From: Flammeovirga sp. OC4
GTDB taxonomy: Bacteria; Bacteroidota; Bacteroidia; Cytophagales; Flammeovirgaceae
Assembly (NCBI RefSeq): GCF_000812565.1
Contig: NZ_JTAM01000007.1
Coordinates: forward strand, 1 to 64,000
Direction: 5' to 3'
Length of the DNA stretch: 64,000 bases
Made by a program: the position numbers and the translations under genes. Shown in pieces: positions 53,884 to 63,291 of this stretch. The notes under the pieces were generated by a model. That model saw nothing but the letters and a program-made list of their open reading frames with translations, searched no databases and was not told the DNA's origin. Numbering within the stretch: the stretch's first letter is position 1; the number at the start of each line of letters is the position of its first letter.

Positions 53884-54942
53884 ATGAAAAAGATAGCCCT
53901 TTTATATCAGGCTCAACAGGCTCCAACAATTAACGGAATAACAAAATCAATGAAAAAAGGAGGCCTCTCTGACAGTGGAGCTGATATGGCCTTTGAATTG
54001 TCAAAATATGGATTTATTGTTATCACCCCACAAACCTCTCCTAACATTGAGAACGATCTTGATTGGGTCTTTCCTGATACCGAAGATGGAATTTTAGCAG
54101 CCATAAATAAGGGAGCTGATACCTTTTGGCTGAATACAATGCTCTATAAAAATCATGCGATAGAAAAATTCATGGATAGAGGTATTAAGTTAATTGGTCA
54201 ATTACCGGCTCATGTAGAGTTGTTAGGTAATAAATATTATATGAATGACCTTTTACGTAATCAAAATATACCATTACCCAATGGTCAGATTGTTTCAAAA
54301 GGGAATAGTAGCTTTGCTATAGATGAGCTTCAGTTTCCATTAGTAATGAAGCCCCTAAGAGGTAATCAAAACCTATCAAAGGTAGATGACTATAGAGCAC
54401 TTGAAAATGTTTTAGTGCAGTCATTTAATTCTAAAAACTACGGTTCAGCCGTGTACCTTGAGGAGTTTTTAGAGGGACAAGAAATCATATTTACAGTAAT
54501 GCCTGCTGGAGAATATATTATTGATCATCGAGAAGTGGAGTATGTTCGTCCTTGGTGTTTACCTGCTGTACAATTATTACATCACCCTAATGGATTTGCG
54601 TCAACCGATGAAAACGAAATCGTTAAACAGAGTGTGGTGTTAGAGGATGATGAATTGTATTCTGAACCTGTATTTAAAGTTTCTCAATTTTGTAGGAAAG
54701 CAGCTGAAATTATTGGTATAAAAGCACCAATTCAGATAAGTTGCCGAGCCAATGCCAAAGGAAAGTATTTTATCTTTGACATTAATTTAGAACCTAATAT
54801 GGGTGCTGCATCGAGACCTCATCGACAAGAAAGTGATAGCTTGATAATGATGGCTGCTCGCAAGATTGGATGGCAATACATTGATTTATTGAAAAATATA
54901 TTATCACAAAGTTGGAAAGCGGATAGTAAGGTACTTATTTAA
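53884..54942 (+). CDS. ATP-grasp ligase-like protein
   Basis: 352 residues. The N-terminal region resembles a pre-ATP-grasp domain (start MKKIALLYQAQQAPTINGIT). Central motifs are FPLVMKPLRGNQNLSKVDDY near 157, YLEEFLEGQEIIFTVMP near 196 and FDINLEPNMGAASRPH near 299, with the metal-binding Asp, Glu and Asn. It resembles the D-Ala-D-Ala ligase/biotin carboxylase superfamily. The substrate is unknown, and no peptidoglycan genes are adjacent. Confidence 0.82.
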   Translation: MKKIALLYQAQQAPTINGITKSMKKGGLSDSGADMAFELSKYGFIVITPQTSPNIENDLDWVFPDTEDGILAAINKGADTFWLNTMLYKNHAIEKFMDRGIKLIGQLPAHVELLGNKYYMNDLLRNQNIPLPNGQIVSKGNSSFAIDELQFPLVMKPLRGNQNLSKVDDYRALENVLVQSFNSKNYGSAVYLEEFLEGQEIIFTVMPAGEYIIDHREVEYVRPWCLPAVQLLHHPNGFASTDENEIVKQSVVLEDDELYSEPVFKVSQFCRKAAEIIGIKAPIQISCRANAKGKYFIFDINLEPNMGAASRPHRQESDSLIMMAARKIGWQYIDLLKNILSQSWKADSKVLI

Positions 54943-54950
54943 GCATCACC

Positions 54951-54998
54951 AAAAACTCTTCAAAGTAATTACACATTATTTGAAGAGTTATTTTTTTT
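54951..54998 (+). terminator. Terminator after the ATP-grasp gene
   Basis: AACTCTTCAAA (54954-54964) pairs with TTTGAAGAGTT (54979-54989), followed by ATTTTTTTT. Confidence 0.85.
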
Positions 54999-55234
54999 GC
55001 TTTGTTTTTCTTCGTTTGGATAAACGAAGAAGAAGGAAGCTTGAAAGTAGAACATCATTTTTTTGTGTTTTTTATAAAAAAACAGAATTACATTCTTATT
55101 TTTGAGTTAGTTATTGGATTGAATACCATAGAATAATGGTTTATTTATATTTTTTTTGATAATTAAATCAGACTAAATAACAAGCCATTTTTTCAACTAT
55201 AGATTAAATTACTTTTAGAAACTATTGTTTAAGT

Positions 55235-57130
55235 GTGATGAGAAATATCATAATGATGTGCTTATTTGCTATGGCACATGCTACATTTTTGGCTAACGAC
55301 TTAGAAGACTCAGATGTTGTTTACCTAAAGAATCATACCCATGTATCGATTGAAATTTTAGGTGCAAAGCTTAACATAAAAGAACATCATGAAGTAGAAA
55401 AATTATTCAAAAGAAACTTTGAGGAAAATGCAAAGGAGAATATTTATTTTTCTGAATTTGATAAGATAATACTCTTAGAAGCAGCCAGCTTTTTACCAGG
55501 TCAAAATTCGAAAAAAGGAATAAAAGTGAAGAACTTTGGTACAAGTGACGTAATGGAAAGGGGTATTTTTTATAGTGGTTACAAAAGTACACATTTCGTC
55601 TATCCCCAACTCTCAAAAGATGCAGTGGGGAAGTTGAAATATACCAAATACGTAAAAGATCCACACTTTATAAAACCTTTTTACTTCCAAAATTCAGATC
55701 CAGTAATACATGCTAAATATTCAGTAACGTTTCCTAAACAACTAAAATTAAAGCCACTTTTGTTTGGTGCACATGAAGGGAATGTTGAAATGACGGAAAT
55801 TATTGACAAGAAAACGATTACATGGATATGGGAAGCAAAATCTGTAAAAAGCTATAAGCATACTGTCGATGCTCCATCGACTACATATACTTCACCTCAT
55901 ATTGTTTTGTTGATTGAATCGTATGAAAGTTCTATTGGTGAAATCAAAGTTTCTGGAGGTATATCAGAGCTATACGCTTGGTATTCCACTTTGCTTAATA
56001 AAATTAGAAATTGTGAGGAAGAGGAGATAAAAGGCGTATTAAGCCAAATTGTTACTCCTGAAATGGATAAGCAAGAGGCTCAAAAAGCTGTATACAATTG
56101 GGTTCAAGATAATATAAAATACATTGCCTTTGAAGATGGGATGGCAGGTTTTGTGCCAAGAAGTGCTTGCGATGTCCTCAATAAACGATATGGAGATTGT
56201 AAAGATATGGCCAATCTACTCTATTCATTTTATAAAGTAATGGGGGTTGATGCTCACATTGCTTGGATTGGCACCCGAAAGAAACCTTACACCTATGAAG
56301 AGTTGCCAAGTACGGTGGCTGATAATCATATGATTTGTGCAATTACCGAAAATGATACCACACTATTTTTAGACGCAACGAACCCTTTTTCTGCTTTCGG
56401 AATGCCGACAAGCATGATACAAGGAAAAGAGGCATTATTAGCTATTAATGATAAGGAATATAAGGTAGCAAAGGTTCCAGAAATAAGTGCATCTTCCAAT
56501 GTCAGAGTAGACAATATAATGTGTAAGCTCGTTGGTAAGAACGTAGTGGGTAAGTTGTCGACTAAAGTAGAGGGTTACGAAAAGGAAGAATATCAAATTC
56601 GAAATTACAGGGCTGAAATGAGCCATGATAAAGATGCCTTAAAAGACTTTATAGCTTTTGGGACAAAAAGTACTGAAGTGTCGAATGATAGTATTTCTGG
56701 CTTTTCAAATTTATCGCAAAATGGAGAAATAGCATTGGATTTTAAAATGCCCAATTATGCAAGAAAAGTTAGCAACCGATATTACGTTAATCTTAATTTT
56801 TATAAGCAGGAAGTAAACGAAAAACTGGACGAAGAAAGTAGACTTGTTCCTTTTGAGAAAGAATATAAAAAAACGGTAGTTTCAAAGGTAGTATTAGAAG
56901 TTCCAGAAGGTTTTGCCGTTGCTTTTGTTCCAGAAAAAAAATCCATTCAAAATCAGTATGGATCAATTGAAACAAGTTATGAAATCAAAGAGGGACAGGT
57001 CGTTTATTCCAAAAAATTCGTTTCCAATTTTTTATTGATGCAACCAGAAAGTTTTGCAGAATGGAATCAATTTATGCAGACCGTATCCGAAATCAATCAC
57101 GAAAATATAATTCTTAAAGCAACTTTATAA
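55235..57130 (+). CDS. DUF3857/transglutaminase-like protein with intact triad
   Basis: 631 residues with a signal peptide (start MMRNIIMMCLFAMAHATFLA). An N-terminal DUF3857-type beta domain (about 20-270) precedes a transglutaminase-like domain with Cys322 (RYGDCKDMANLL), His365 (VADNHM) and Asp380 (LFLDATNP), the full catalytic triad. It may be a periplasmic or surface transglutaminase or cysteine peptidase. The next gene, 35 bases downstream, encodes a related protein without the triad. Confidence 0.87.
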   Translation: MMRNIIMMCLFAMAHATFLANDLEDSDVVYLKNHTHVSIEILGAKLNIKEHHEVEKLFKRNFEENAKENIYFSEFDKIILLEAASFLPGQNSKKGIKVKNFGTSDVMERGIFYSGYKSTHFVYPQLSKDAVGKLKYTKYVKDPHFIKPFYFQNSDPVIHAKYSVTFPKQLKLKPLLFGAHEGNVEMTEIIDKKTITWIWEAKSVKSYKHTVDAPSTTYTSPHIVLLIESYESSIGEIKVSGGISELYAWYSTLLNKIRNCEEEEIKGVLSQIVTPEMDKQEAQKAVYNWVQDNIKYIAFEDGMAGFVPRSACDVLNKRYGDCKDMANLLYSFYKVMGVDAHIAWIGTRKKPYTYEELPSTVADNHMICAITENDTTLFLDATNPFSAFGMPTSMIQGKEALLAINDKEYKVAKVPEISASSNVRVDNIMCKLVGKNVVGKLSTKVEGYEKEEYQIRNYRAEMSHDKDALKDFIAFGTKSTEVSNDSISGFSNLSQNGEIALDFKMPNYARKVSNRYYVNLNFYKQEVNEKLDEESRLVPFEKEYKKTVVSKVVLEVPEGFAVAFVPEKKSIQNQYGSIETSYEIKEGQVVYSKKFVSNFLLMQPESFAEWNQFMQTVSEINHENIILKATL

Positions 57131-57165
57131 GCAATTGGGAGGAAGCATTCCTTCACAATAAAATA

Positions 57166-59154
57166 ATGAAAAGCACTATGAAAAAATTAGCATTAATAGG
57201 ACTTATGTTGATGACAACATTACGTCTATATTCTCAAATTGTCTATTCTGATGCCAGAGTGAATTTAACATCAGATACTGACCTTCAATCCATACAACTT
57301 ACAGAAGATCATGCATCTTATGAGGCGGTAATTATAAAAGAAAGAAAAATAATAGAATATTTCTTTGAGTACGGTCGACCTTCAACTTTAAAAACAGTGC
57401 ATAAATTAATTCACATTAATTCAGATGCAGGAATTGAAAAGTACAATAGGGTATATGTTCCAATGAGGAAAGGAGCAAGTATTAGACATCTAAAAGTTAG
57501 AGCAATAAGCCCTGAGGGAAAAATCACTGCAATACAGAGAGAAAATATCAAAGAATTAAAAAATGTAGAAGGGTTTCAAAATGTAAAAATATTTGCTATT
57601 GAGGGACTTGAAGTGGGGGGTAAAGCGGAATTTTTATATTCCGTTAAATCTTCAATTTTACCTTTTGGTAAAGAAATAATGCAAACTGATGTGCCTGTTT
57701 TAAAGACCTCATTGGAATTGGTATACCCTAAAGCATGGGATTTTAAATACAAGTCATATAACGGTTTGAATGATGCAAAATTTGATCTAATTGCCCAAAA
57801 ACAAAAAGTGATAGTTTTGCATCAAAAAGACATTCCTGCATTTGAGGAAGAAGAATATTCTACGAACCGTGTTAATTATATGTATTTTGAGTATAAAATA
57901 GCAAGTAATGGAGGTGTAGTAAAGAATATGTTTTCATGGATCAATCTACTAAAAAGAATGACTGAGGAGTATAGCTCACCTAAAACTGCAAAAGTAGCCA
58001 AGAAATATGTGAGTGATATCTTAGCACAAGATCTTTCTGATGCAGAAAAGCTGATAGCATTGGAGCATAAGATAAAATCGACAATTCGTTTGGAGCAAGG
58101 AGTAGCTGAAGCATTATACAAGCCTAAGGATATTGTAGCAAATGGAGTTGGTAATCTTACAGGTATTTATCAATTGTATATCTACTGCTTTGACGCATTG
58201 GATATCAAAGCACAATTAGTATTTGGTTGTAATCGATATGATGGAGTGATAGATTCTTCATTTGCAACGGTAACCTCCTTAAATGAAATGTTTTTTTACT
58301 TCCCGAAATTGAAGAAATATTTATTACCCGAACAGTATCATATGCGTTTTGGAACGGTACATACGGGGTTGATGGATACTGAAGCTATTTTCATAAATTA
58401 TTACGTGGATTATAATAAAGTCTATTATAAGAATTACAACTTTAAGAAGTTAAAAGGCTTAAGCTATAATTTGAATCAAATAGGGGTGGCTGTAACGATT
58501 GATTTCGAGGATAATTTAGCCTTGCCAAAGGTGAAATTGGAAGATAGAGCACAGGGGTATAGAGCATTTTCTTACCGTTCTGCATTAAAAAATGCAGATA
58601 ACAAATATAGAACACAATTTATTAAAGATGTGACGTTGTCGGCATTTGAGAATTTTGAAGTTTTATCTACTGATGTTGAAGGGGAGGATATAGCTTTATC
58701 TACAAATCCTGAAAATTTCGTTACTATAAATGTTGAATATACCAGTCCAGAATTAGTGGAAAGGGCAGGGAATGAATATTTAATTTCAGTAGGGAAAGTG
58801 ATTGGCAGGCAGTCTGAGTTATATCAAGAAAAAGAGAGGCAAAATGATATAGTGATGCATACCATTCAGAAATACCGTCATAAGATTACAATTAATATTC
58901 CTGAAGGATATCAAATAGAAGGCCTTGAGGAAATCAAGAATAAAAAGACTATTACAGTAAATGGAGAAGAAATGGCTTACTTCACCTCGGATTATCAATT
59001 AAAGGATACTTCCTTATTAATAGCAGTAGACGAGGTCTATAAGACGTTTAAATTTCCAAAGGAGAATTATGAGGAGTTTAGAGGGGTAATCAATTCAGCG
59101 GCGAACTTTAATCAGCTCACTTTGATCATGACTAAAAAACAGGAAGAGTTGTAA
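57166..59154 (+). CDS. DUF3857 protein with degenerate transglutaminase domain
   Basis: 662 residues with a signal peptide (start MKSTMKKLALIGLMLMTTLR, cleaved near LYSQ). The DUF3857 domain is similar to its neighbour (KVHKLIHINSDAG-like HKLIHINSDAGIEKYNRVYV near 80). In the transglutaminase region the Cys motif is replaced (VANGVGNLTGIYQLYIYCF) and no matching His-Asp pair is visible, so it is probably catalytically dead. It likely works as a partner of the preceding enzyme in a two-gene operon. Confidence 0.85.
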   Translation: MKSTMKKLALIGLMLMTTLRLYSQIVYSDARVNLTSDTDLQSIQLTEDHASYEAVIIKERKIIEYFFEYGRPSTLKTVHKLIHINSDAGIEKYNRVYVPMRKGASIRHLKVRAISPEGKITAIQRENIKELKNVEGFQNVKIFAIEGLEVGGKAEFLYSVKSSILPFGKEIMQTDVPVLKTSLELVYPKAWDFKYKSYNGLNDAKFDLIAQKQKVIVLHQKDIPAFEEEEYSTNRVNYMYFEYKIASNGGVVKNMFSWINLLKRMTEEYSSPKTAKVAKKYVSDILAQDLSDAEKLIALEHKIKSTIRLEQGVAEALYKPKDIVANGVGNLTGIYQLYIYCFDALDIKAQLVFGCNRYDGVIDSSFATVTSLNEMFFYFPKLKKYLLPEQYHMRFGTVHTGLMDTEAIFINYYVDYNKVYYKNYNFKKLKGLSYNLNQIGVAVTIDFEDNLALPKVKLEDRAQGYRAFSYRSALKNADNKYRTQFIKDVTLSAFENFEVLSTDVEGEDIALSTNPENFVTINVEYTSPELVERAGNEYLISVGKVIGRQSELYQEKERQNDIVMHTIQKYRHKITINIPEGYQIEGLEEIKNKKTITVNGEEMAYFTSDYQLKDTSLLIAVDEVYKTFKFPKENYEEFRGVINSAANFNQLTLIMTKKQEEL

Positions 59155-59174
59155 TTTCCGTAGAGTTTAATTTG

Positions 59175-59218
59175 AAAAGGTCTGTTACTGGTTTGATTAT
59201 ACAGTAACAGACCTTTTT
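59175..59218. terminator. Bidirectional terminator before the GH2 gene
   Basis: AAAAGGTCTGTTACTG pairs with CAGTAACAGACCTTTTT, a 16-bp stem between convergent stops at 59154 and 59247. Confidence 0.88.
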
Positions 59219-59246
59219 AGGTTAAGAATAAACCTGTATTGAAGAC

Positions 59247-61781
59247 TTATTTTTCTTCATTATCTGGGAACCCGAAGGCTTTAGGGATTTGAGTGTCACT
59301 CTCGTATTTTCCTCCATTTTCACCTGAAAACTCTTCAAAGAAATGGTAGTAAGAACCATAAAGTCCGTATTTGTTTTCAAGGTTTTTACGTTTTTTCATC
59401 CAAACCTTAAACTCTTTTGAAGCTTCTTCTTGATTACCGATAAGAAAGAAGTAATCATTTTGAGAAATCACTTTACCGTTTTGATCTTCAAGTACTAATT
59501 CTACGAAAAACTTACTGTTGACTTTATCTAAAACATCAAATGAAATGTCTACAAATTTCTTTGCACTGTTTTCTGCAACATTACCAAAAGAGTATTCCTT
59601 TTCAGTCAATATATTGCCTTTATCGTCTTTGATTTTTAAAGTGGCAGAAGTCTTTTTATAGCTTTTATATAAATCATTGATCACCCATAACTCACCTTTA
59701 AACGCTTCATTATTAGACCATCTTCTTTTATGGAAATTCAGACTAATTAATGTAGGTTGATAGGCTTTTTTGACAAAATCAAAAGAGCGTTTCGGTTTTT
59801 GATAATTATCTACAATGCCCCATTTCATATCAGGCCAATAGGTAATGAAATGACAAAGAGCAATACCACTTAGTTCAGGTTTTTGACGTCTGAAATATTC
59901 AATACCATTTTGGAAAATTACACCTTGTGCATCTTGCGTCGCATTGACAAATTCCTCCAAAGAGCCTTTCATTTCACTTCCAAATACATCCCAGTTTTGC
60001 ATTCTCAATCGGGTAAGGTCAGCCCAGTGGTGTCCCCAACTTAAGCCTGGAGTCCATAATTCATCTTTAGGGATAAATTTTTTGAGACTTTCTACAGAAG
60101 GCACTGATGTAATGGCAAATTCAGGAACAATCGGAAATTTTAAGGTCTGATACCAATCTTCATGCAGCCATTTTCCCATATCATAAAAATAACGCAAAGC
60201 ATGTACAGCTTCTTTTTTCTTAAAACCTGCTGCTTTTGAAACATGACAAGTCAATGGAGAATCTGGCACATAAGGAAGGTTGGCATAAGCTTGAAGAGAG
60301 TCTCCTAATTCTTCCAAGAAAGCTCTTCCAAATTGTGGATCACGTGTACGAAGTAACATTTCTTCTCCTCCCTCCATCATAATAAGTGAAGGATGATTTC
60401 TTCGTTCTTTAATCACTTTGACTGCTTCATCAAAAATTTCTGTCAATTGAGCTCTTTCACTTGGAATATTTCCAGTGCCTAACGGAATCATATCTTGCCA
60501 AACTGTAATTCCCATTTCATCACAATATTGGTAAAACTCAGGTATTTCAGGTGGGTGCCATCCAAAGATCCTGATGTTATTCATGTTAGCTTCTTTTGCA
60601 AGACGAATCAACTCTTTATATTCTTCTAAAGATGTTCTTCCTACAAAAATATCGGGAGGCCCACCCCAACATGCTGAGCGTATAAAGTGAAATTTACCAT
60701 TGATGTATGTTGAACGAGGGAAACTCACATCGACATTTTTCTTAAAGCCAGGGTTCCACTTTGAGGTAACTTCTCTAATACCAAATGTAATGGCATTGAA
60801 ATCATGGTTTTGTTTATTTTCTTTTAAAGTTACCTTCGCTTCATATAAATTGGGTTTGCCCAAATCCCAAGGCCACCACAACTGTGGTTTTTTAAGATGA
60901 ATGTTTTTGACAACCTTGTGTACACCCGGTTGAACATCCTCTTCAAAAGTTAATTTGACTTCTTTACTATCAAAGTTTTTTCCTTTAAGAGAAGTCACAA
61001 AAACCATTTTCTTTGTTGCATCAGAGGTGTTTTCTACCATCATTTCTAGTGAAACATCCGCAGAACCATCTTTATTGATTTTATTATTGGCATAGATGTC
61101 TTTAAATCTCACTTTACCTGTTCTCACCATTTTGATCGATCGGGTAATTCCAAATGGTATTAAGTCTCTCCAATAATCACCAAACCAAGGTGTTTTCTTC
61201 CCTGCTACATTGGCATTGACTTTTGGGGGAGGAGCAAGTTTGATCACTAACATATTTCGAGCTTTTAGGAAATCATGCTTATGAATTCTTAAAAAATCGT
61301 TGACATTAAAACTAAAAGAAGAAAATGCACCTTCATGTTTTCCTAAGTAATGACCATTAAGCCAAACTTCGCAGGCATAGTCCACACCATCAAATACAAG
61401 GTCGACCACTTGATCATCAATTTCTTGGCTGACATTAAATTGATGAGTATACCACCATTCATAATGCTGTACCCATTGTGCTTTTACACTGTTTCTACCA
61501 AAATAAGGATCTTCAATGACACCCGCTTTCCATAAATCTGTATAGACATCACCAGGAACTTTAGCATTGTTCCAAACCAATGTTTCAATGTCTTCAGGAG
61601 GAATTTTATGTAATCCTTGTTTTACTCCCTCACCCGGAAGCATCATTTTCATTTTCCATCTATAGCCATCTAAATAGCGTACAGCTTGTTCGTTTTTCTC
61701 ATGTGGTGTTGTTGTATTAGGTTGAGACCATCCATAACTGAAGGCGAGCAATCCTATTAACACCATAAATAATCTTTTCAT
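59247..61781 (-). CDS. Glycoside hydrolase family 2, beta-mannosidase-like
   Basis: 844 residues. The ATG at 61781 gives a clean signal peptide (MKRLFMVLIGLLAFSYGWSQ); an upstream ATG is less likely. An N-terminal sugar-binding beta domain, an immunoglobulin-like beta domain and a (beta/alpha)8 catalytic barrel follow. The acid/base Glu lies in IMMEGGEEML and the nucleophile Glu in VPEFAITSVPS. WQDMIPLGTG is the usual barrel strand before the acid/base. It is a secreted or periplasmic glycosidase, probably acting on beta-mannosides or related glycans; no SusCD pair is nearby. Confidence 0.88.
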   Translation of the reverse strand: MKRLFMVLIGLLAFSYGWSQPNTTTPHEKNEQAVRYLDGYRWKMKMMLPGEGVKQGLHKIPPEDIETLVWNNAKVPGDVYTDLWKAGVIEDPYFGRNSVKAQWVQHYEWWYTHQFNVSQEIDDQVVDLVFDGVDYACEVWLNGHYLGKHEGAFSSFSFNVNDFLRIHKHDFLKARNMLVIKLAPPPKVNANVAGKKTPWFGDYWRDLIPFGITRSIKMVRTGKVRFKDIYANNKINKDGSADVSLEMMVENTSDATKKMVFVTSLKGKNFDSKEVKLTFEEDVQPGVHKVVKNIHLKKPQLWWPWDLGKPNLYEAKVTLKENKQNHDFNAITFGIREVTSKWNPGFKKNVDVSFPRSTYINGKFHFIRSACWGGPPDIFVGRTSLEEYKELIRLAKEANMNNIRIFGWHPPEIPEFYQYCDEMGITVWQDMIPLGTGNIPSERAQLTEIFDEAVKVIKERRNHPSLIMMEGGEEMLLRTRDPQFGRAFLEELGDSLQAYANLPYVPDSPLTCHVSKAAGFKKKEAVHALRYFYDMGKWLHEDWYQTLKFPIVPEFAITSVPSVESLKKFIPKDELWTPGLSWGHHWADLTRLRMQNWDVFGSEMKGSLEEFVNATQDAQGVIFQNGIEYFRRQKPELSGIALCHFITYWPDMKWGIVDNYQKPKRSFDFVKKAYQPTLISLNFHKRRWSNNEAFKGELWVINDLYKSYKKTSATLKIKDDKGNILTEKEYSFGNVAENSAKKFVDISFDVLDKVNSKFFVELVLEDQNGKVISQNDYFFLIGNQEEASKEFKVWMKKRKNLENKYGLYGSYYHFFEEFSGENGGKYESDTQIPKAFGFPDNEEK

Positions 61782-62154
61782 TTCAATCAATAGGTTGATA
61801 ATTGTTGATTGTCTTTTTGTGTTTAACACATAGACTTGTTATTTAATTGATGTAGTACCAAAGCTCTTTATTTATTGGTGAAAGGTCTATTTTGGGGCAT
61901 AGACAGCGTATAGACAGGTACTTTTTGCATATAGATTGAAAGTAGACATTTAACAGAGTGTTAAAATTGATCTTAAAATTATTAGAGGAGTTGATAAGGG
62001 AGGAAATATAATTGTATTGATAATGAATAAGATGTGTTTTAAGTCTTACTCTTATTTAAACTAATTTTAAATAATATTTGGATTAAATCTAAATAAAAGA
62101 TAATTTTGCTCCCGTTAATTTCAACTATTAATAATTTTTTTCACATCCATTTTT
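61782..62154. other. Divergent intergenic region of 373 bases
   Basis: Between the GH2 gene and the DUF4856 gene. The promoter of the latter is listed at 62077-62108. No other feature or open frame is recognised. Confidence 0.55.
62077..62108 (+). promoter_or_regulatory. Promoter of the DUF4856-imelysin locus
   Basis: TTTG (62077-62080), a 20-base spacer and TAATTTTG (62101-62108), a perfect match to the Bacteroidota TTTG-N19/20-TANNTTTG consensus, 46 bases upstream of the DUF4856 ATG. Confidence 0.75.
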
Positions 62155-63216
62155 ATGAAATTCTATTCATCATTAGCTAACAAATTTGCGACATCAGCAC
62201 TTATAGTTTCAGCATTATTTTCTTGTTCAGAGTCTGAAGAGATAATTAATGATCTCGACATACCTTCAACTTATGCATTTGATAATGTAGATTATTCTGG
62301 ACAAACTGCCAGAATCCAAATGTTAGATTCATTAGAGCGTTACATTAAGTCAGGAAACGATGGTGTTACTAACTTAGAAGAGTCAGTAATGCAGTCTGTT
62401 TTTGCAAATGAGTCAGGAACTTTATTTGGTTCTTCAAAAGATTTAGAAAGCAAGACTTATGGTGAAGCAGGTTTAACAGTAGATGTGAAAACAGAAGTTT
62501 ACGCTTACTTTAAGAGTGCAGAGGCCGCTTCAGGTAATGTAGCAAACATTTACGAAGGCCGTTTATTTGATGCTGAAGGTCACGAACCTGCTCAAATGGT
62601 AGCAAAAGGTCTTATGGGAGCTACTTTATACTATCAAGCCGTTTCTTATTATTTATCAGATGAGAAATTAGATGCTGATAATGAAGAGGTGACTGAAGGT
62701 AAAGGTACAGCGATGGAACATTACTGGGATGAGGCATTTGGTTACTTTGGTGCTGCAGTCGATTACCCATTAAATGCAGATGCTAAAAACTGGTATTGGG
62801 CAAAGTATGCAAAGTCTCGTGCTGATGTATATGATGTATCAGGCGATATCTTCACTGCATTTGTAACAGGTCGTGCTGCAATTACTGCAAAAAATTATAC
62901 AGTAAGAGATGCTCAACGTGATATCATTGTCGCAAAGTGGGAAGAGTTGGTAGCCATCAACGTTATTCACTATTTAAACTCAGTACTTACTGATACAACA
63001 GATGGAGATAGAATGCATCACTGGTCTGAAGCTTTAGCATTTGCTTGGTGTTTACAATACAATGCATCTAAAAAAATCTCTGATGCTGACTTAGATAAAG
63101 TAATTGCGGCTCACGGAAATAATGTAGATGAGTTGACAACTGAGAATATTATTGAAATAAAAAATATTTTACAGTCAACTTATGGCTTCTCAGCTGAGGT
63201 AGTTAACACTTTATAA
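62155..63216 (+). CDS. DUF4856 lipoprotein
   Basis: 353 residues with a lipoprotein signal (ATSALIVSALFSCSESEEII). The hallmark FDNVDYSGQTARIQMLDSLE starts near residue 42, and all-helical regions typical of DUF4856 follow (AEHALNA-type AEAASGNVANIYEG near 123, GAAVDYPLNADAKNWYWAKY near 200). Proteins of this family are found beside imelysin lipoproteins in Bacteroidota iron-related loci, as here. It is likely surface-exposed; the ligand is unknown. Confidence 0.87.
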   Translation: MKFYSSLANKFATSALIVSALFSCSESEEIINDLDIPSTYAFDNVDYSGQTARIQMLDSLERYIKSGNDGVTNLEESVMQSVFANESGTLFGSSKDLESKTYGEAGLTVDVKTEVYAYFKSAEAASGNVANIYEGRLFDAEGHEPAQMVAKGLMGATLYYQAVSYYLSDEKLDADNEEVTEGKGTAMEHYWDEAFGYFGAAVDYPLNADAKNWYWAKYAKSRADVYDVSGDIFTAFVTGRAAITAKNYTVRDAQRDIIVAKWEELVAINVIHYLNSVLTDTTDGDRMHHWSEALAFAWCLQYNASKKISDADLDKVIAAHGNNVDELTTENIIEIKNILQSTYGFSAEVVNTL

Positions 63217-63227
63217 TATATCTTTGC

Positions 63228-63260
63228 ATCCTCAAACCATATTTAAAATGGTTTGAGGAT
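63228..63260 (+). terminator. Intercistronic hairpin between DUF4856 and imelysin genes
   Basis: ATCCTCAAACCAT pairs with ATGGTTTGAGGAT, a perfect 13-bp stem followed by only TTCTTC. It may act as a weak terminator or a 3'-stabilising stem that lowers expression of the downstream gene relative to the upstream one. Confidence 0.65.
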
Positions 63261-63291
63261 TTCTTCGTTCATTTTACTTCTGTAGTTTATT

